Shown here piece by piece: positions 34,477 through 42,025 of a stretch of 64,000 nt of DNA. The stretch's first letter is position 1, and the number at the start of each line of letters is the position of its first letter. Under the pieces are notes generated by a model that was not told the origin of the DNA, ran no database searches, and was given only the letters and a program-made list of their open reading frames with translations. This DNA is from JAITVM01 sp031551135. Lineage in GTDB: Bacteria; Bacillota; Clostridia; Lachnospirales; JAITVM01. The position numbers were made by a program, and so were the translations under genes. Location of the stretch: NCBI GenBank assembly GCA_031551135.1, contig JAVBOA010000004.1, positions 62,001 through 126,000 of the forward strand, read 5' to 3'.

Positions 34477-34488
34477 AGCGGGCTTTTT

Positions 34489-34606
34489 TTATACTATTTT
34501 CAATATAAAGGATAGAAAAAAATATTTCATTTCGCGCTAGAAACATTGCGCGAAACGCTCCGCTGTGAAAAATTTTTTTCTACTTATCAAAATGAAAATA
34601 GTATTA
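34489..34606. repeat. MITE-like repeat copy 7, full length
   Basis: The 112-bp element (34492-34603) is in the same orientation as copy 4 and nearly identical to it. TTA flanks both sides (34489-34491, 34604-34606). It directly abuts a cloverleaf-forming repeat at 34606. Confidence 0.92.
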
Positions 34607-34670
34607 ATGTGAGTTCGACGAAGTCGAACAAATCCGCATAGCGGATTAAAACCGAAGGTTTTATCACATT
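34606..34670. repeat. 65-bp cloverleaf-forming repeat
   Basis: An outer stem AATGTGA/TCACATT (34606-34612, 34664-34670) encloses three perfect hairpins with 3-nt loops. Hairpin one is GTTCGAC-GAA-GTCGAAC, hairpin two is AATCCGC-ATA-GCGGATT and hairpin three is AAAACC-GAA-GGTTTT. It is not a tRNA: there is no T-loop, no anticodon loop and the loops are too small. A truncated copy lies at 47782-47823. Confidence 0.75.
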
Positions 34671-34868
34671 ACGAATACATTTTTATATTGCTTTTATATA
34701 AAAATGTATGAGTAGAATCAAAAGTTCGAGGCAGTTTAATTAATGTATTTCCAAAAATTTCTTTATACAAGCAATATTTATTTAGACCTTACATAGTATA
34801 TATCATGACTGAAACAAAAATCAAAAATCAAATTTATTTTGTAGTGATTTCTTAGGAGGAATTTTATA
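34671..34868. other. AT-rich leader of the small membrane protein gene
   Basis: There is no ORF. A strong AGGAGG ribosome binding site ends the region. Nothing else is recognised. Confidence 0.4.
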
Positions 34869-35057
34869 ATGAATAGCATTTTTGGGAATAACAATTTTAT
34901 GTGGATAATAATTATAGCTGCTGTATTACTATTTAGCCAAGGCGGCGGCGGAAGCATCTTCGGCGGCGGAAACGATAATAATTGGATATGGATTGTTGTG
35001 ATTGCGTTTTTGTTTTTACAAGGCGGAAATTTTATGTGCTGTAGTGAAATGAAATAA
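34869..35057 (+). CDS. small Gly-rich double-pass membrane protein, unknown
   Basis: The 62 residues consist of two hydrophobic helices (FMWIIIIAAVLLF and WIWIVVIAFLFL) joined by a Gly/Asn loop, GGGGSIFGGGNDNN. Each helix is followed by a QGG motif, so the protein looks like an internal duplication. The last residues are CCSEMK. I do not recognise the family. A strong AGGAGGA site precedes ATG 34869, so it is very likely translated. It heads a cluster of three unknown genes. Confidence 0.7.
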   Translation: MNSIFGNNNFMWIIIIAAVLLFSQGGGGSIFGGGNDNNWIWIVVIAFLFLQGGNFMCCSEMK

Positions 35058-35067
35058 TTATATCTCA

Positions 35068-35094
35068 ACCGTAGGGGTATTCTGCTCCTACGGT
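35068..35094 (+). promoter_or_regulatory. stem-loop between the small membrane protein gene and the next gene
   Basis: ACCGTAGGGG pairs with CTCCTACGGT (one wobble) without a T-tract. It may stabilise the upstream mRNA or lower readthrough. Confidence 0.5.
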
Positions 35095-35144
35095 ACTGTT
35101 GTTCTGACTTGTTTCCGAATCAAGCAATCTTGGGGGTGATACAA

Positions 35145-35723
35145 ATGGATGAAAATAATATTGATATGCTCAAGGTGATGGAAAAAGCGATTGAGCTGAA
35201 AAAAATACTGGAAGAAAAACCTCAGGAGAAAGCTCAAGAAAAACCGGAAATAAAACCGGAGTTAAATAAAAATGATAACCAAATGGATATTGCAAAGATT
35301 ATGCAGTTTGCGGAAATATTAAAATCAATGAATAATAAAAAACCAGAAGAGCCACCGCCTGAGATATCGCCAAATCGTGAATATAAAGAAAATTATTTTT
35401 TTGATGATGATATAATTTCTCCTCAACTAAAATCTGTAAAGGCCGTTGTTCCATATCTCGATTACGAAAAACAGAAAATTGTCGCGCTGGCCGTAAAGAT
35501 AATCGAAGCGAAAAAAGTGATTGATTATTATGAAAGAGATGAAATAAAAAATGCGATTGTTGCACAATCGACTATGCCGAAAAATAATTCCGAAGTGCTT
35601 GGAGCCGTGCGCCCGTATTTGGACAATGAGAAAAAATACATAATTGATATGATTGAAAAAATATTCGAAATAAAAGAAATTATGGAAAAATTTAATCATA
35701 TATCGAGCAATAAAAATTTATAA
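35145..35723 (+). CDS. uncharacterised protein with two tandem helical repeats
   Basis: The 192 residues are charged and soluble. The N-terminal half has a helical motif (NIDMLKVMEKAIELKKIL) echoed by MDIAKIMQFAEILKSM, with a Lys/Glu/Pro linker. The C-terminal half has two copies of a ~35-residue unit: AVVPYLDYEKQKIVALAVKI and AVRPYLDNEKKYIIDMIEKI, each followed by a KKVIDYY/KEIMEKF helix. I do not know the family. ATG 35145 follows a GGGGGTGAT site; the longer frame from 35109 has none. Confidence 0.7.
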   Translation: MDENNIDMLKVMEKAIELKKILEEKPQEKAQEKPEIKPELNKNDNQMDIAKIMQFAEILKSMNNKKPEEPPPEISPNREYKENYFFDDDIISPQLKSVKAVVPYLDYEKQKIVALAVKIIEAKKVIDYYERDEIKNAIVAQSTMPKNNSEVLGAVRPYLDNEKKYIIDMIEKIFEIKEIMEKFNHISSNKNL

Positions 35724-35735
35724 GGAGTTGGTTTT

Positions 35736-36008
35736 TTGAATAAATACGATATGATTTTGAAAAAAGACGCTTTTAAAAATATTCCGCGTGAAACTTTGGA
35801 TTCTTTGAAAGAGCTAATGGCTTCGGTAGAAGGAAAATCTTTGAATGATACTTTGATGATAATCATGAAATTTCAAAGCTCTATGCCGAAAACAAAGCCG
35901 CTTTCCGCTGATGAGCAAAAAGCCGTAGTCCAAGCGATTATGGAGGGACTGGACAAAAACGAGCAAGAAAAATTTGCGAAGATAATTGCGCTTTTTAATA
36001 TGGCTTAA
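35736..36008 (+). CDS. small helical protein, unknown
   Basis: The 90 residues are all-helical by appearance (DAFKNIPRETLDSLKELMASVEG, SADEQKAVVQAIMEGLDKNEQEKFAKIIALF). There is no membrane segment or cysteine. The start is TTG 35736. Its AAGGAG site overlaps the stop codon of the upstream gene, so it is translationally coupled to it. The function is unknown. Confidence 0.7.
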   Translation: MNKYDMILKKDAFKNIPRETLDSLKELMASVEGKSLNDTLMIIMKFQSSMPKTKPLSADEQKAVVQAIMEGLDKNEQEKFAKIIALFNMA

Positions 36009-36046
36009 ACCGTCATTAATAAGGTTTGATATCATAAAAATATTTT

Positions 36047-36080
36047 GAGTATTGAAAAAATTTCGATACTCTTTATTTTT
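36047..36080 (+). terminator. terminator of the three-gene unknown cluster
   Basis: GAGTATTGAAA (36047-36057) pairs with TTTCGATACTC (36061-36071) around AAA, followed by a TTTATTTTT tract. Confidence 0.85.
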
Positions 36081-36096
36081 GTTTTTAATATTTTAT

Positions 36097-36126
36097 GACA
36101 CAAATTTTGTGCACAAATTTTGTGTC
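36097..36126. repeat. tandem dyad upstream of the metal-binding lipoprotein gene
   Basis: Two tandem copies of ACAAATTTTGTG lie inside a near-perfect 30-bp palindrome that begins GACAC and ends GTGTC. It sits 13 bases upstream of the -35 box and may be an activator or repressor site. Confidence 0.55.
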
Positions 36127-36138
36127 GCCAAAATTCTC

Positions 36139-36168
36139 TTGACATTGAAAATATTTTTCTGTTATCAT
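36139..36168 (+). promoter_or_regulatory. promoter of the metal-binding lipoprotein gene
   Basis: TTGACA (36139-36144) and TATCAT (36163-36168) are separated by 18 bases. Confidence 0.7.
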
Positions 36169-36176
36169 ATCAAAAA

Positions 36177-36191
36177 TGCGAATGATTCGCA
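36177..36191. promoter_or_regulatory. Fur-family (Zur-like) operator
   Basis: TGCGAAT-G-ATTCGCA is a perfect 7-1-7 dyad, the geometry of Fur/Zur/PerR boxes in Firmicutes, with the conserved AATnATT core. It lies nine bases after the -10 box, where a bound repressor would block transcription. Zur is the most likely regulator because the gene encodes a Zn/Mn-type binding protein. Confidence 0.7.
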
Positions 36192-36238
36192 AAATTATTT
36201 GCTCAAAATTATTTGAACAAATTTATCTGGAGGTTCTT

Positions 36239-37135
36239 TTGAGAAAACTATTTTTGTTAATTATATGTTCTATGTTATTTACCGCTTGTGAAGCAAAAGC
36301 CCAAACCCCGGAAAATGAATTTAAAATCGCCGCTTCGTTTATTACGGTTGCTCATTTCGTCGAAATGATTGCCGGTGAAAACGCTGATGTTATTAGTATT
36401 ATGCCGGTGGGACAAAATATTCATGATTTTGAAATTTCGCCAAAGCAGATGGTGAACTTGGAGGATTGCGATATTATTTTTTATAATGGATTGGGAATGG
36501 AAGGGTTTATCGAAAAATTAAAGGAATCTAGTTCGGGTGATATAGAATTTACAGAATTGGCATCGGTTCTGCCTCATGAGATGATTATCGAAGCGGAAGA
36601 GGAGCACGGCGACCATGAGCACGAATCCGATCCCCATATTTGGCTGGACCCTATGATTCTGAAAAAAGAATTGGAATTGATTAAGGATACGCTGATTAAA
36701 TATGATTCGGGCAATAAAAATTTATACGAAACGAATTTTGCGGAATCGGTGAAAAAATTGAATGAACTGGATGAATCGTATAAAGCGGCTGTTTCAGAAT
36801 TTAAATCTAAAGAAATACTGGTTTCCCACGAGGCTTATGGATATTTATGCAAGGCTTACGGTCTTGATCAAATAGCGCTTACGAATATTCACGCGTCGGG
36901 AGATTTAAGTTCAAAAGCTATGGCGGATATGATTGATTACATAAAATCAAACGGAGTTAAGGCGATTTTTTATGAATCAAGCGAACCTAATAATAATATT
37001 AAAACTATTGCGAAAGAGACAAATATTCCTATGCTTCGGCTGAATCCTGTCGAATCTCAAACAGACGGCGAAAATATGGATTATTTCAGCATAATGTATG
37101 AAAATCTCGAAAATTTAAAAAAAGCTTTACTCTGA
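36239..37135 (+). CDS. zinc/manganese-binding ABC transporter lipoprotein (ZnuA/TroA family)
   Basis: A signal peptide with lipobox LFTAC is followed by the cluster A-I/TroA fold. Metal ligands and signatures are the first His (TVAHFVEMIAGENADV), VGQNIHDFEISPKQM, a His/Glu-rich loop (EEEHGDHEHESDPHIWLDP), SHEAYGYLCKAYGL, and the C-terminal FYESSEPNNN with NPVE. The His-rich loop suggests zinc. The start is TTG 36239 behind GGAGG; the frame upstream (36176) has no site and overlaps the operator. Length is 298. No permease or ATPase genes follow, so it relies on transporter genes elsewhere. Confidence 0.9.
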   Translation: MRKLFLLIICSMLFTACEAKAQTPENEFKIAASFITVAHFVEMIAGENADVISIMPVGQNIHDFEISPKQMVNLEDCDIIFYNGLGMEGFIEKLKESSSGDIEFTELASVLPHEMIIEAEEEHGDHEHESDPHIWLDPMILKKELELIKDTLIKYDSGNKNLYETNFAESVKKLNELDESYKAAVSEFKSKEILVSHEAYGYLCKAYGLDQIALTNIHASGDLSSKAMADMIDYIKSNGVKAIFYESSEPNNNIKTIAKETNIPMLRLNPVESQTDGENMDYFSIMYENLENLKKALL

Positions 37136-37154
37136 CGAATGAAAGCAAAACGCA

Positions 37155-37197
37155 CACCCGTTCCGAATATTTGTGATGGAACGGGTGAAATTATTTT
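37155..37197 (+). terminator. terminator after the metal-binding lipoprotein gene
   Basis: CACCCGTTCC (37155-37164) pairs with GGAACGGGTG (37178-37187), followed by an A/T tail with TTATTTT. Confidence 0.75.
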
Positions 37198-37235
37198 CAA
37201 AAGGATGGCGCAAAACGATTTTCAACTTTTCCGGC

Positions 37236-37559
37236 TCATTCTTTTCTTTCTTTGTATTTTTCGCCCCAATTGCCCATGATTTCGAGGATAGGCTTTAGGC
37301 TGATGCCTGTATCGGTTAAGGAATATTCCACTTTCGGCGGTACTTCTGCGTAAACTTTTCGATTAACAAGCCCGGTTTCTTCCATAGTGCGGAGATGTTG
37401 GGTCAGCACTTTTTGAGAAATTCCGTCGAGAGATTTTTTTAATTCTCCAAAACGTTTTGTTCCTGTCAGCAAATCACGCACAATCAATATTTTCCATTTA
37501 TCGCCCATCAAAGTCAGTGTTGTTTCTACCGGACAAGCCGGCAATTCATTGCGTTTCAA
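37236..37559 (-). CDS. HxlR-type winged-helix transcriptional regulator
   Basis: The 107 residues have the family core CPVETTLTLMGDKWKILIVRDLL, GTKRFGELKKSLDGISQKVLTQHLRTMEETGLVNRKVYAEVPPKVEYSLT. The single N-terminal Cys (ELPAC) is the redox/ligand-responsive Cys of this family. TTG 37559 has the best spacing to GGAGGT; the ATG at 37565 is one base from that site. It is divergent from the gene at 37723 and likely controls it and itself through dyads in the gap. Confidence 0.88.
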   Translation of the reverse strand: MKRNELPACPVETTLTLMGDKWKILIVRDLLTGTKRFGELKKSLDGISQKVLTQHLRTMEETGLVNRKVYAEVPPKVEYSLTDTGISLKPILEIMGNWGEKYKERKE

Positions 37560-37572
37560 AATCATACCTCCA

Positions 37573-37620
37573 ATAGTCACCCAATAGTTACCCAAAAGAT
37601 ACTATAGCACTTTTAAGTGC
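37573..37620. promoter_or_regulatory. candidate HxlR operator region
   Basis: It holds direct repeats of CCAATAGT(C/T)ACCC (near 37570-37593) and a dyad GCACTT-TT-AAGTGC at 37607-37620. A TATAAT at 37651 may be the -10 box of the gene at 37723. Confidence 0.45.
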
Positions 37621-37722
37621 CTACTTTACTATAGAAACTTATGCGCTTATTATAATATTAAAGAATTAATCAAGTCAAGCAAAGTTATAATGTATCAAAA
37701 TCAAAAAACGGAGGATTATAAA

Positions 37723-38529
37723 ATGAAAAAAAATGAATTTAAAACTGAAAAGCTTTTAAAAGGTGAAGTAAATATTTATGATTTCGAATCTGTGAAATTA
37801 TATGCTTATAAGACAAATGATTTTTTATCCGATGAAGTTTTTATAATTGAAAAAAACGGAAAGTCCGTCATAATTGAGCAGCCTTGTTTTTTTGATAATA
37901 TCAAAGAATTTTCGGAATATATCGAATCTAAGAATTTAATGATTGAAGGAAAATTACTTTCCTATCATATGGCAGGAGCGAGCTTTTTAACAGACGTTCC
38001 GGTATACGCCACAAAAAATGCCAGTGATTTCAGCCATACCGGCGGTGCTAAAGCCTTAATCGAAAATTTTACAGCTGCTTTTGGAGAAATTTTTGATAAA
38101 TCTATTTCAGATGTAACAAATTATATTTCGGAAGGACCGCTAAATATTTCGGGAATCGATTTTAATATTATCATGACTCAAGACGCATTTAATATTGAAA
38201 TTCCCGAACTCGGCGCAGTTTATACGCATATGCTTGGGCACAACTGTCATTCTATCGTTGCCGGCGGCGGTCATGCAGAAGCAATAATTTCAGAATTGGA
38301 GAAATATATAAATGAAGGGAAAAGCCTGATTTTGACTTCGCATTACACTCCAGAAGATTTAAAAGACGCTCAAATCAAAATTGATTATATAAAATCCTTG
38401 AAGCAAATCGCAGATGAATCCGCCGGTGCTGATGAATTTAAATTTGCGGTTGCAGGCAAATATCCAAATTACGGCGGAGCAAATTATCTGGATATGACAG
38501 CAGGCTTCTTCTTTCCGCAAAAACAATAA
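37723..38529 (+). CDS. metallo-beta-lactamase-fold-like protein without the canonical metal motif
   Basis: The 268 residues have the layout of an MBL-like protein: SDEVFIIEKNGKSVIIEQPCF, LSYHMAGASFL, NFNIIMTQDAFN, GAVYTHMLGHNCHSIVAGGG and LILTSHYTPEDL. The HxHxDH metal motif is absent (YHMAGAS instead), so I call it MBL-like by overall layout only. ATG 37723 follows GGAGGAT. It is the presumed target of the divergent HxlR regulator. Substrate and activity are unknown. Confidence 0.6.
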   Translation: MKKNEFKTEKLLKGEVNIYDFESVKLYAYKTNDFLSDEVFIIEKNGKSVIIEQPCFFDNIKEFSEYIESKNLMIEGKLLSYHMAGASFLTDVPVYATKNASDFSHTGGAKALIENFTAAFGEIFDKSISDVTNYISEGPLNISGIDFNIIMTQDAFNIEIPELGAVYTHMLGHNCHSIVAGGGHAEAIISELEKYINEGKSLILTSHYTPEDLKDAQIKIDYIKSLKQIADESAGADEFKFAVAGKYPNYGGANYLDMTAGFFFPQKQ

Positions 38530-38555
38530 GATTTCTCAAAAGTTTTGTTTATCCC

Positions 38556-38581
38556 AAAGGGATGCCGTTCGGCATCCCTTT
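38556..38581 (+). terminator. terminator-like hairpin after the MBL-like gene
   Basis: AAAGGGATGCCG pairs perfectly with CGGCATCCCTTT around TT. The downstream T-run is limited to the three T residues of the stem. Confidence 0.6.
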
Positions 38582-38630
38582 GCTATTGCTTAATGTTTTA
38601 CAATAAAGTAAAATAAAATTGGTGATTATA

Positions 38631-41003
38631 ATGAATAATAAAGCTATAAAAATATTAGAATTTAATAAAATAATAGATATGCTCACCTCTAAAGCAATAA
38701 GTCCGATGGGCAAAAATTTATGCCGTGAGCTTTTGCCGAAAACCGATTTAGACGAAATCGAATCGGCGCAAAAAGAAACCTCCGAAGCGTATTCGATGAT
38801 AATGAAAAAAGGCTCTTTTCCGATTGGCGGAATCAAAGATATTTCTCTTTCTTTAAAACGTGCTGAAATGTCGGGAATTTTGAATATCGAAGAACTTTTG
38901 AATATCGGGGAATTTTTATACGTGGTTAAAAAAGCAATAAATTTTGGAAAATACGAAAACGAAAATGATTATTTCGAGCTTGTGGAAAAATATTTTTTGA
39001 ATTTGCAAACAGTTCCTGCCTTGGAAAAAGAAATTTCCCGCTGTATCGCAAACGAAAATGAAATAGCAGATGACGCAAGTTCACAGCTTGCCAATATACG
39101 CCGAAATATAAAAGTATCCAATAATCGAATAAAAGAGCAGCTAAACAGCATTGTGCATTCTTCAACGTATAAAAATATGCTGCAAGATAGCGTTATAACA
39201 ATAAGAAACGGACGGTATTGCGTACCCGTAAAACAGGAATACCGAAATAATTTTCAGGGCATGATTCACGACCAGTCATCTACGGGCGCAACGATTTTTG
39301 TTGAGCCGATCAGCGTTGTAAATTTAAATAATAAAATAAAGGAACTGATGGCTGAGGAAAAAGATGAGATTGAAAAAATTTTATCCGGCTTAACCGCTAT
39401 AGTTTACGAAAATATCTATCCTTTACAGACAGATTATGAAATTCTTACTTATTTGGATTTCGTTTTCGCCAAGGGACAGCTTTCGATCGATATTAAAGGC
39501 AGTCAGCCTATTTTTAATACAAGAAATTATATTAATATAAAAAAAGCTAGACATCCGCTTTTGACCGGAAATGTCGTTCCGATAGATATTTATTTGGGCA
39601 AGGATTTTACAACCCTTTTAATAACCGGACCAAACACCGGCGGTAAAACGGTTTCGCTTAAAACACTTGGGCTTTTCACATTAATGGGTCAAGCCGGATT
39701 GCATATTTCTGCGTTTGATAATTCGGAATTGAATGTTTTTGATGATGTTTTTGCGGATATCGGCGACGAGCAGAGCATTGAGCAATCTTTGAGTACCTTT
39801 TCGGGTCATATGACGAATATCGTTAATATTTTAAAAGAAGTGAATTATAATTCGCTTGTGCTTTTGGACGAGCTTGGCGCAGGAACTGACCCTGTCGAAG
39901 GTGCGGCGCTCGCCATGTCGATTTTACAGCATTTGCATAAACAGAAAATCCTTTGCGCCGTAACTACGCATTATTCGGAGCTTAAAGTTTATGCGCTTTC
40001 AACCGAAGGTGTGGAAAATGCGGCTTGCGAATTTGATGTGGATACCTTGCGCCCGACATACAGGCTTTTAATCGGAGTTCCCGGAAAATCCAATGCGTTC
40101 GCGATTTCTAAGCGCTTAGGCTTGGAAGATGAAATTATCGAAAATGCGAAACAGCTTTTGAGCAATGAAAATGTTAAGTTCGAAGATTTGATTACAGAGT
40201 TGGAAATAAGCAAAAAATCTGTTGAAATAGAAATGAACCGTGCCGAAACTTACAGGCGTGAATCTGAAAAATTAAAAAAAGATTTGGAAATACAAAAAAC
40301 GAAATTGTCCGAACAGAAAACAAGACAGATTATGGAAGCAAAAGAAGCCGCACAGCGGATTTTATATGAAGCAAAAGAAGAGGCCGATAAAATTATTCGC
40401 AATATGCAAAAAATGGAACGCGAAAAAAGCAGCTTCAAGGATTTGGACAGCGAGCGCAATAAAATAAAAGAAAAAATTTCTGATATGGGCGACGAACTTT
40501 CTAAAAATAAGAAGAACAAATTAGCTCTTAGAGAAATAAGCGGCGAAATAAAAAATGGAACAAGCGTTTATGTTCATTCGTTTGACCAAAAAGGCGTGGT
40601 CACTTCGGTTGACAAAGCTAAAAAAGAAGTAATGGTTTCTTTTGGAAATATCAATGTAAAAGTCGGTTTTCATGATTTATCGATTGATGAAACGAAATAT
40701 TCGGACGATAAAAAATATAATAGCCTTGTCACATCCGTGAAAAAAGGTAAATCTCAATTTATAAAACCCGAACTCGATTTGCGTGGTATGCTCGTGGACG
40801 ATGCCCTCGAAAAGCTGGACAAATATCTGGACGACGCTTTTTTGTCCGGACTCAGCCAAGTTTTTATTATCCACGGAAAAGGTACGGGAGCTTTGCGTTC
40901 CGCGGTTCAGGATTTTGTGAAGCGTAATGTGCATGTAAAATCTCACCGGCTCGGAGCTTTTGGCGAAGGTGACTCCGGTGTAACCGTTTGTGAACTGAAA
41001 TAG
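38631..41003 (+). CDS. mutS2: endonuclease MutS2
   Basis: This ATPase of the MutS2 family suppresses recombination or rescues collided ribosomes, depending on the species. The 790 residues match the family (~785). Walker A is ITGPNTGGKTVSLKTLG near residues 330-340. The Walker B/signature block is DIGDEQSIEQSLSTFSGHM...LLDELGAGTDPVEGAALA. A long coiled coil and a C-terminal Smr nuclease domain follow (LDLRGMLVDDALEKLDKYLD, IIHGKGTGALRSAV). ATG 38631 is the start of the conserved region. Confidence 0.95.
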   Translation: MNNKAIKILEFNKIIDMLTSKAISPMGKNLCRELLPKTDLDEIESAQKETSEAYSMIMKKGSFPIGGIKDISLSLKRAEMSGILNIEELLNIGEFLYVVKKAINFGKYENENDYFELVEKYFLNLQTVPALEKEISRCIANENEIADDASSQLANIRRNIKVSNNRIKEQLNSIVHSSTYKNMLQDSVITIRNGRYCVPVKQEYRNNFQGMIHDQSSTGATIFVEPISVVNLNNKIKELMAEEKDEIEKILSGLTAIVYENIYPLQTDYEILTYLDFVFAKGQLSIDIKGSQPIFNTRNYINIKKARHPLLTGNVVPIDIYLGKDFTTLLITGPNTGGKTVSLKTLGLFTLMGQAGLHISAFDNSELNVFDDVFADIGDEQSIEQSLSTFSGHMTNIVNILKEVNYNSLVLLDELGAGTDPVEGAALAMSILQHLHKQKILCAVTTHYSELKVYALSTEGVENAACEFDVDTLRPTYRLLIGVPGKSNAFAISKRLGLEDEIIENAKQLLSNENVKFEDLITELEISKKSVEIEMNRAETYRRESEKLKKDLEIQKTKLSEQKTRQIMEAKEAAQRILYEAKEEADKIIRNMQKMEREKSSFKDLDSERNKIKEKISDMGDELSKNKKNKLALREISGEIKNGTSVYVHSFDQKGVVTSVDKAKKEVMVSFGNINVKVGFHDLSIDETKYSDDKKYNSLVTSVKKGKSQFIKPELDLRGMLVDDALEKLDKYLDDAFLSGLSQVFIIHGKGTGALRSAVQDFVKRNVHVKSHRLGAFGEGDSGVTVCELK

Positions 41004-41056
41004 CTGCTATTATGAAAAATTTAATAAAATTAAAAATATAATCGAATAATAAATAT

Positions 41057-41084
41057 GGCGCGGCGGTCTCGACGCGCCTTTTAA
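41057..41084 (+). terminator. terminator after mutS2
   Basis: GGCGCG pairs with CGCGCC around a 10-nt loop and is followed by TTTT. It is noticeably G+C-rich for this region. Confidence 0.7.
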
Positions 41085-41180
41085 CAACAGGAGATTTTTT
41101 TAATTTCGTATAAATTACTATTCTGCATGCGCCGAATAATTGGTTTGCTATTTTAAAATGATAAAGTTGTATGTGATATA

Positions 41181-41215
41181 TAATACTATTTTCATTTTGA
41201 ATGGAAATAGTATAT
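41181..41215. repeat. MITE-like repeat copy 8 (29-bp end-to-end form)
   Basis: The element (41184-41212) is TACTATTTTC and GGAAATAGTA with nine bases between. The flanks are TAA and TAT, so one flank has changed. It lies in the promoter region of the response regulator gene. Confidence 0.65.
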
Positions 41216-41254
41216 GTAAAGATTTTGACAAACTGCTGAAGAAGGAATGATTTT

Positions 41255-41953
41255 ATGTTAACTGGCATAAAAATTTTAGTTATTGATGACGATCCGCATA
41301 TTGCGGAACTGATTTCATTATATTTAACTAAAGAAGGTTTTGAAACAAAAGAAGTTTACGCCGGGAAAAAAGGGCTGGAGTTATTTAGCCAATATTCGCC
41401 GCATTTAGTGCTTTTGGATTTAATGCTGCCGGAAATGGACGGGTATCAGGTTTGCCGTGAAATCCGCAAAATCAGTTCGGTTCCGATAATTATCTTGACG
41501 GCAAAAGGCGAAACCTTTGATAAAGTACTCGGTTTAGAGTTGGGCGCAGATGATTACATAGTAAAACCTTTTGACCCAAAAGAATTGGTAGCGCGCGTTA
41601 AGGCTGTTTTACGCCGTTTTGAATCGAAAGAAACCGATAATTCAAACCAGATTGTTCTTCCGAATTTAACGATAAATTACACAAATTACACAGCTTTTTA
41701 TCATGGCAAAGAGCTGGAGCTTCCGCCAAAGGAATTTGAATTGCTGTATTTTTTGGTAATTCACCAAAACCAAGTTTTTACAAGAGACCAATTATTGGAT
41801 AAAATTTGGGGTTATGAATTTTTGGGAGATTCCCGCACGGTGGATGTTCATGTAAAAAGATTGCGTGAAAAAATGCCTCATGATGATGTTTGGAGTATAA
41901 AAACAGTTTGGGGAGTCGGTTATAAATTCGAGTATTCGGGCTCTAATGTTTAA
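41255..41953 (+). CDS. OmpR/PhoB family response regulator
   Basis: The 232 residues comprise a receiver domain (VIDDDPHIAEL, phosphoacceptor Asp 55 in LVLLDLMLPEMDGYQ, DDYIVKPFDPKEL) and a winged-helix DNA-binding domain (LELPPKEFELLYFLVIHQNQVFTRDQLLDKIWGYEF...RTVDVHVKRLREK). It pairs with the kinase at 42026. ATG 41255 follows GAAGGA. With two HtrA proteases downstream, it may control envelope stress, but no binding site is shown. Confidence 0.93.
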   Translation: MLTGIKILVIDDDPHIAELISLYLTKEGFETKEVYAGKKGLELFSQYSPHLVLLDLMLPEMDGYQVCREIRKISSVPIIILTAKGETFDKVLGLELGADDYIVKPFDPKELVARVKAVLRRFESKETDNSNQIVLPNLTINYTNYTAFYHGKELELPPKEFELLYFLVIHQNQVFTRDQLLDKIWGYEFLGDSRTVDVHVKRLREKMPHDDVWSIKTVWGVGYKFEYSGSNV

Positions 41954-41964
41954 ACGCTTTTTTG

Positions 41965-42006
41965 TAGCGGTTTGGTTTTTTATAAATTTTAAAAATCAAA
42001 CCGCCA
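41965..42006. repeat. inverted repeat between response regulator and kinase genes
   Basis: TAGCGGTTTGGTTTTT (41965-41980) pairs with AAAAATCAAACCGC (41991-42004). It resembles the inverted repeat at 43721-43793 and may lower expression of the kinase relative to the regulator. Confidence 0.6.
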
Positions 42007-42025
42007 TGATAACGGAGGGCTTTTT

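Noticed and set aside
34606..34670. Cloverleaf as a tRNA gene
   Set aside because: Stem and loop sizes do not fit: all loops are 3 nt, there is no T-loop sequence and no acceptor CCA context.
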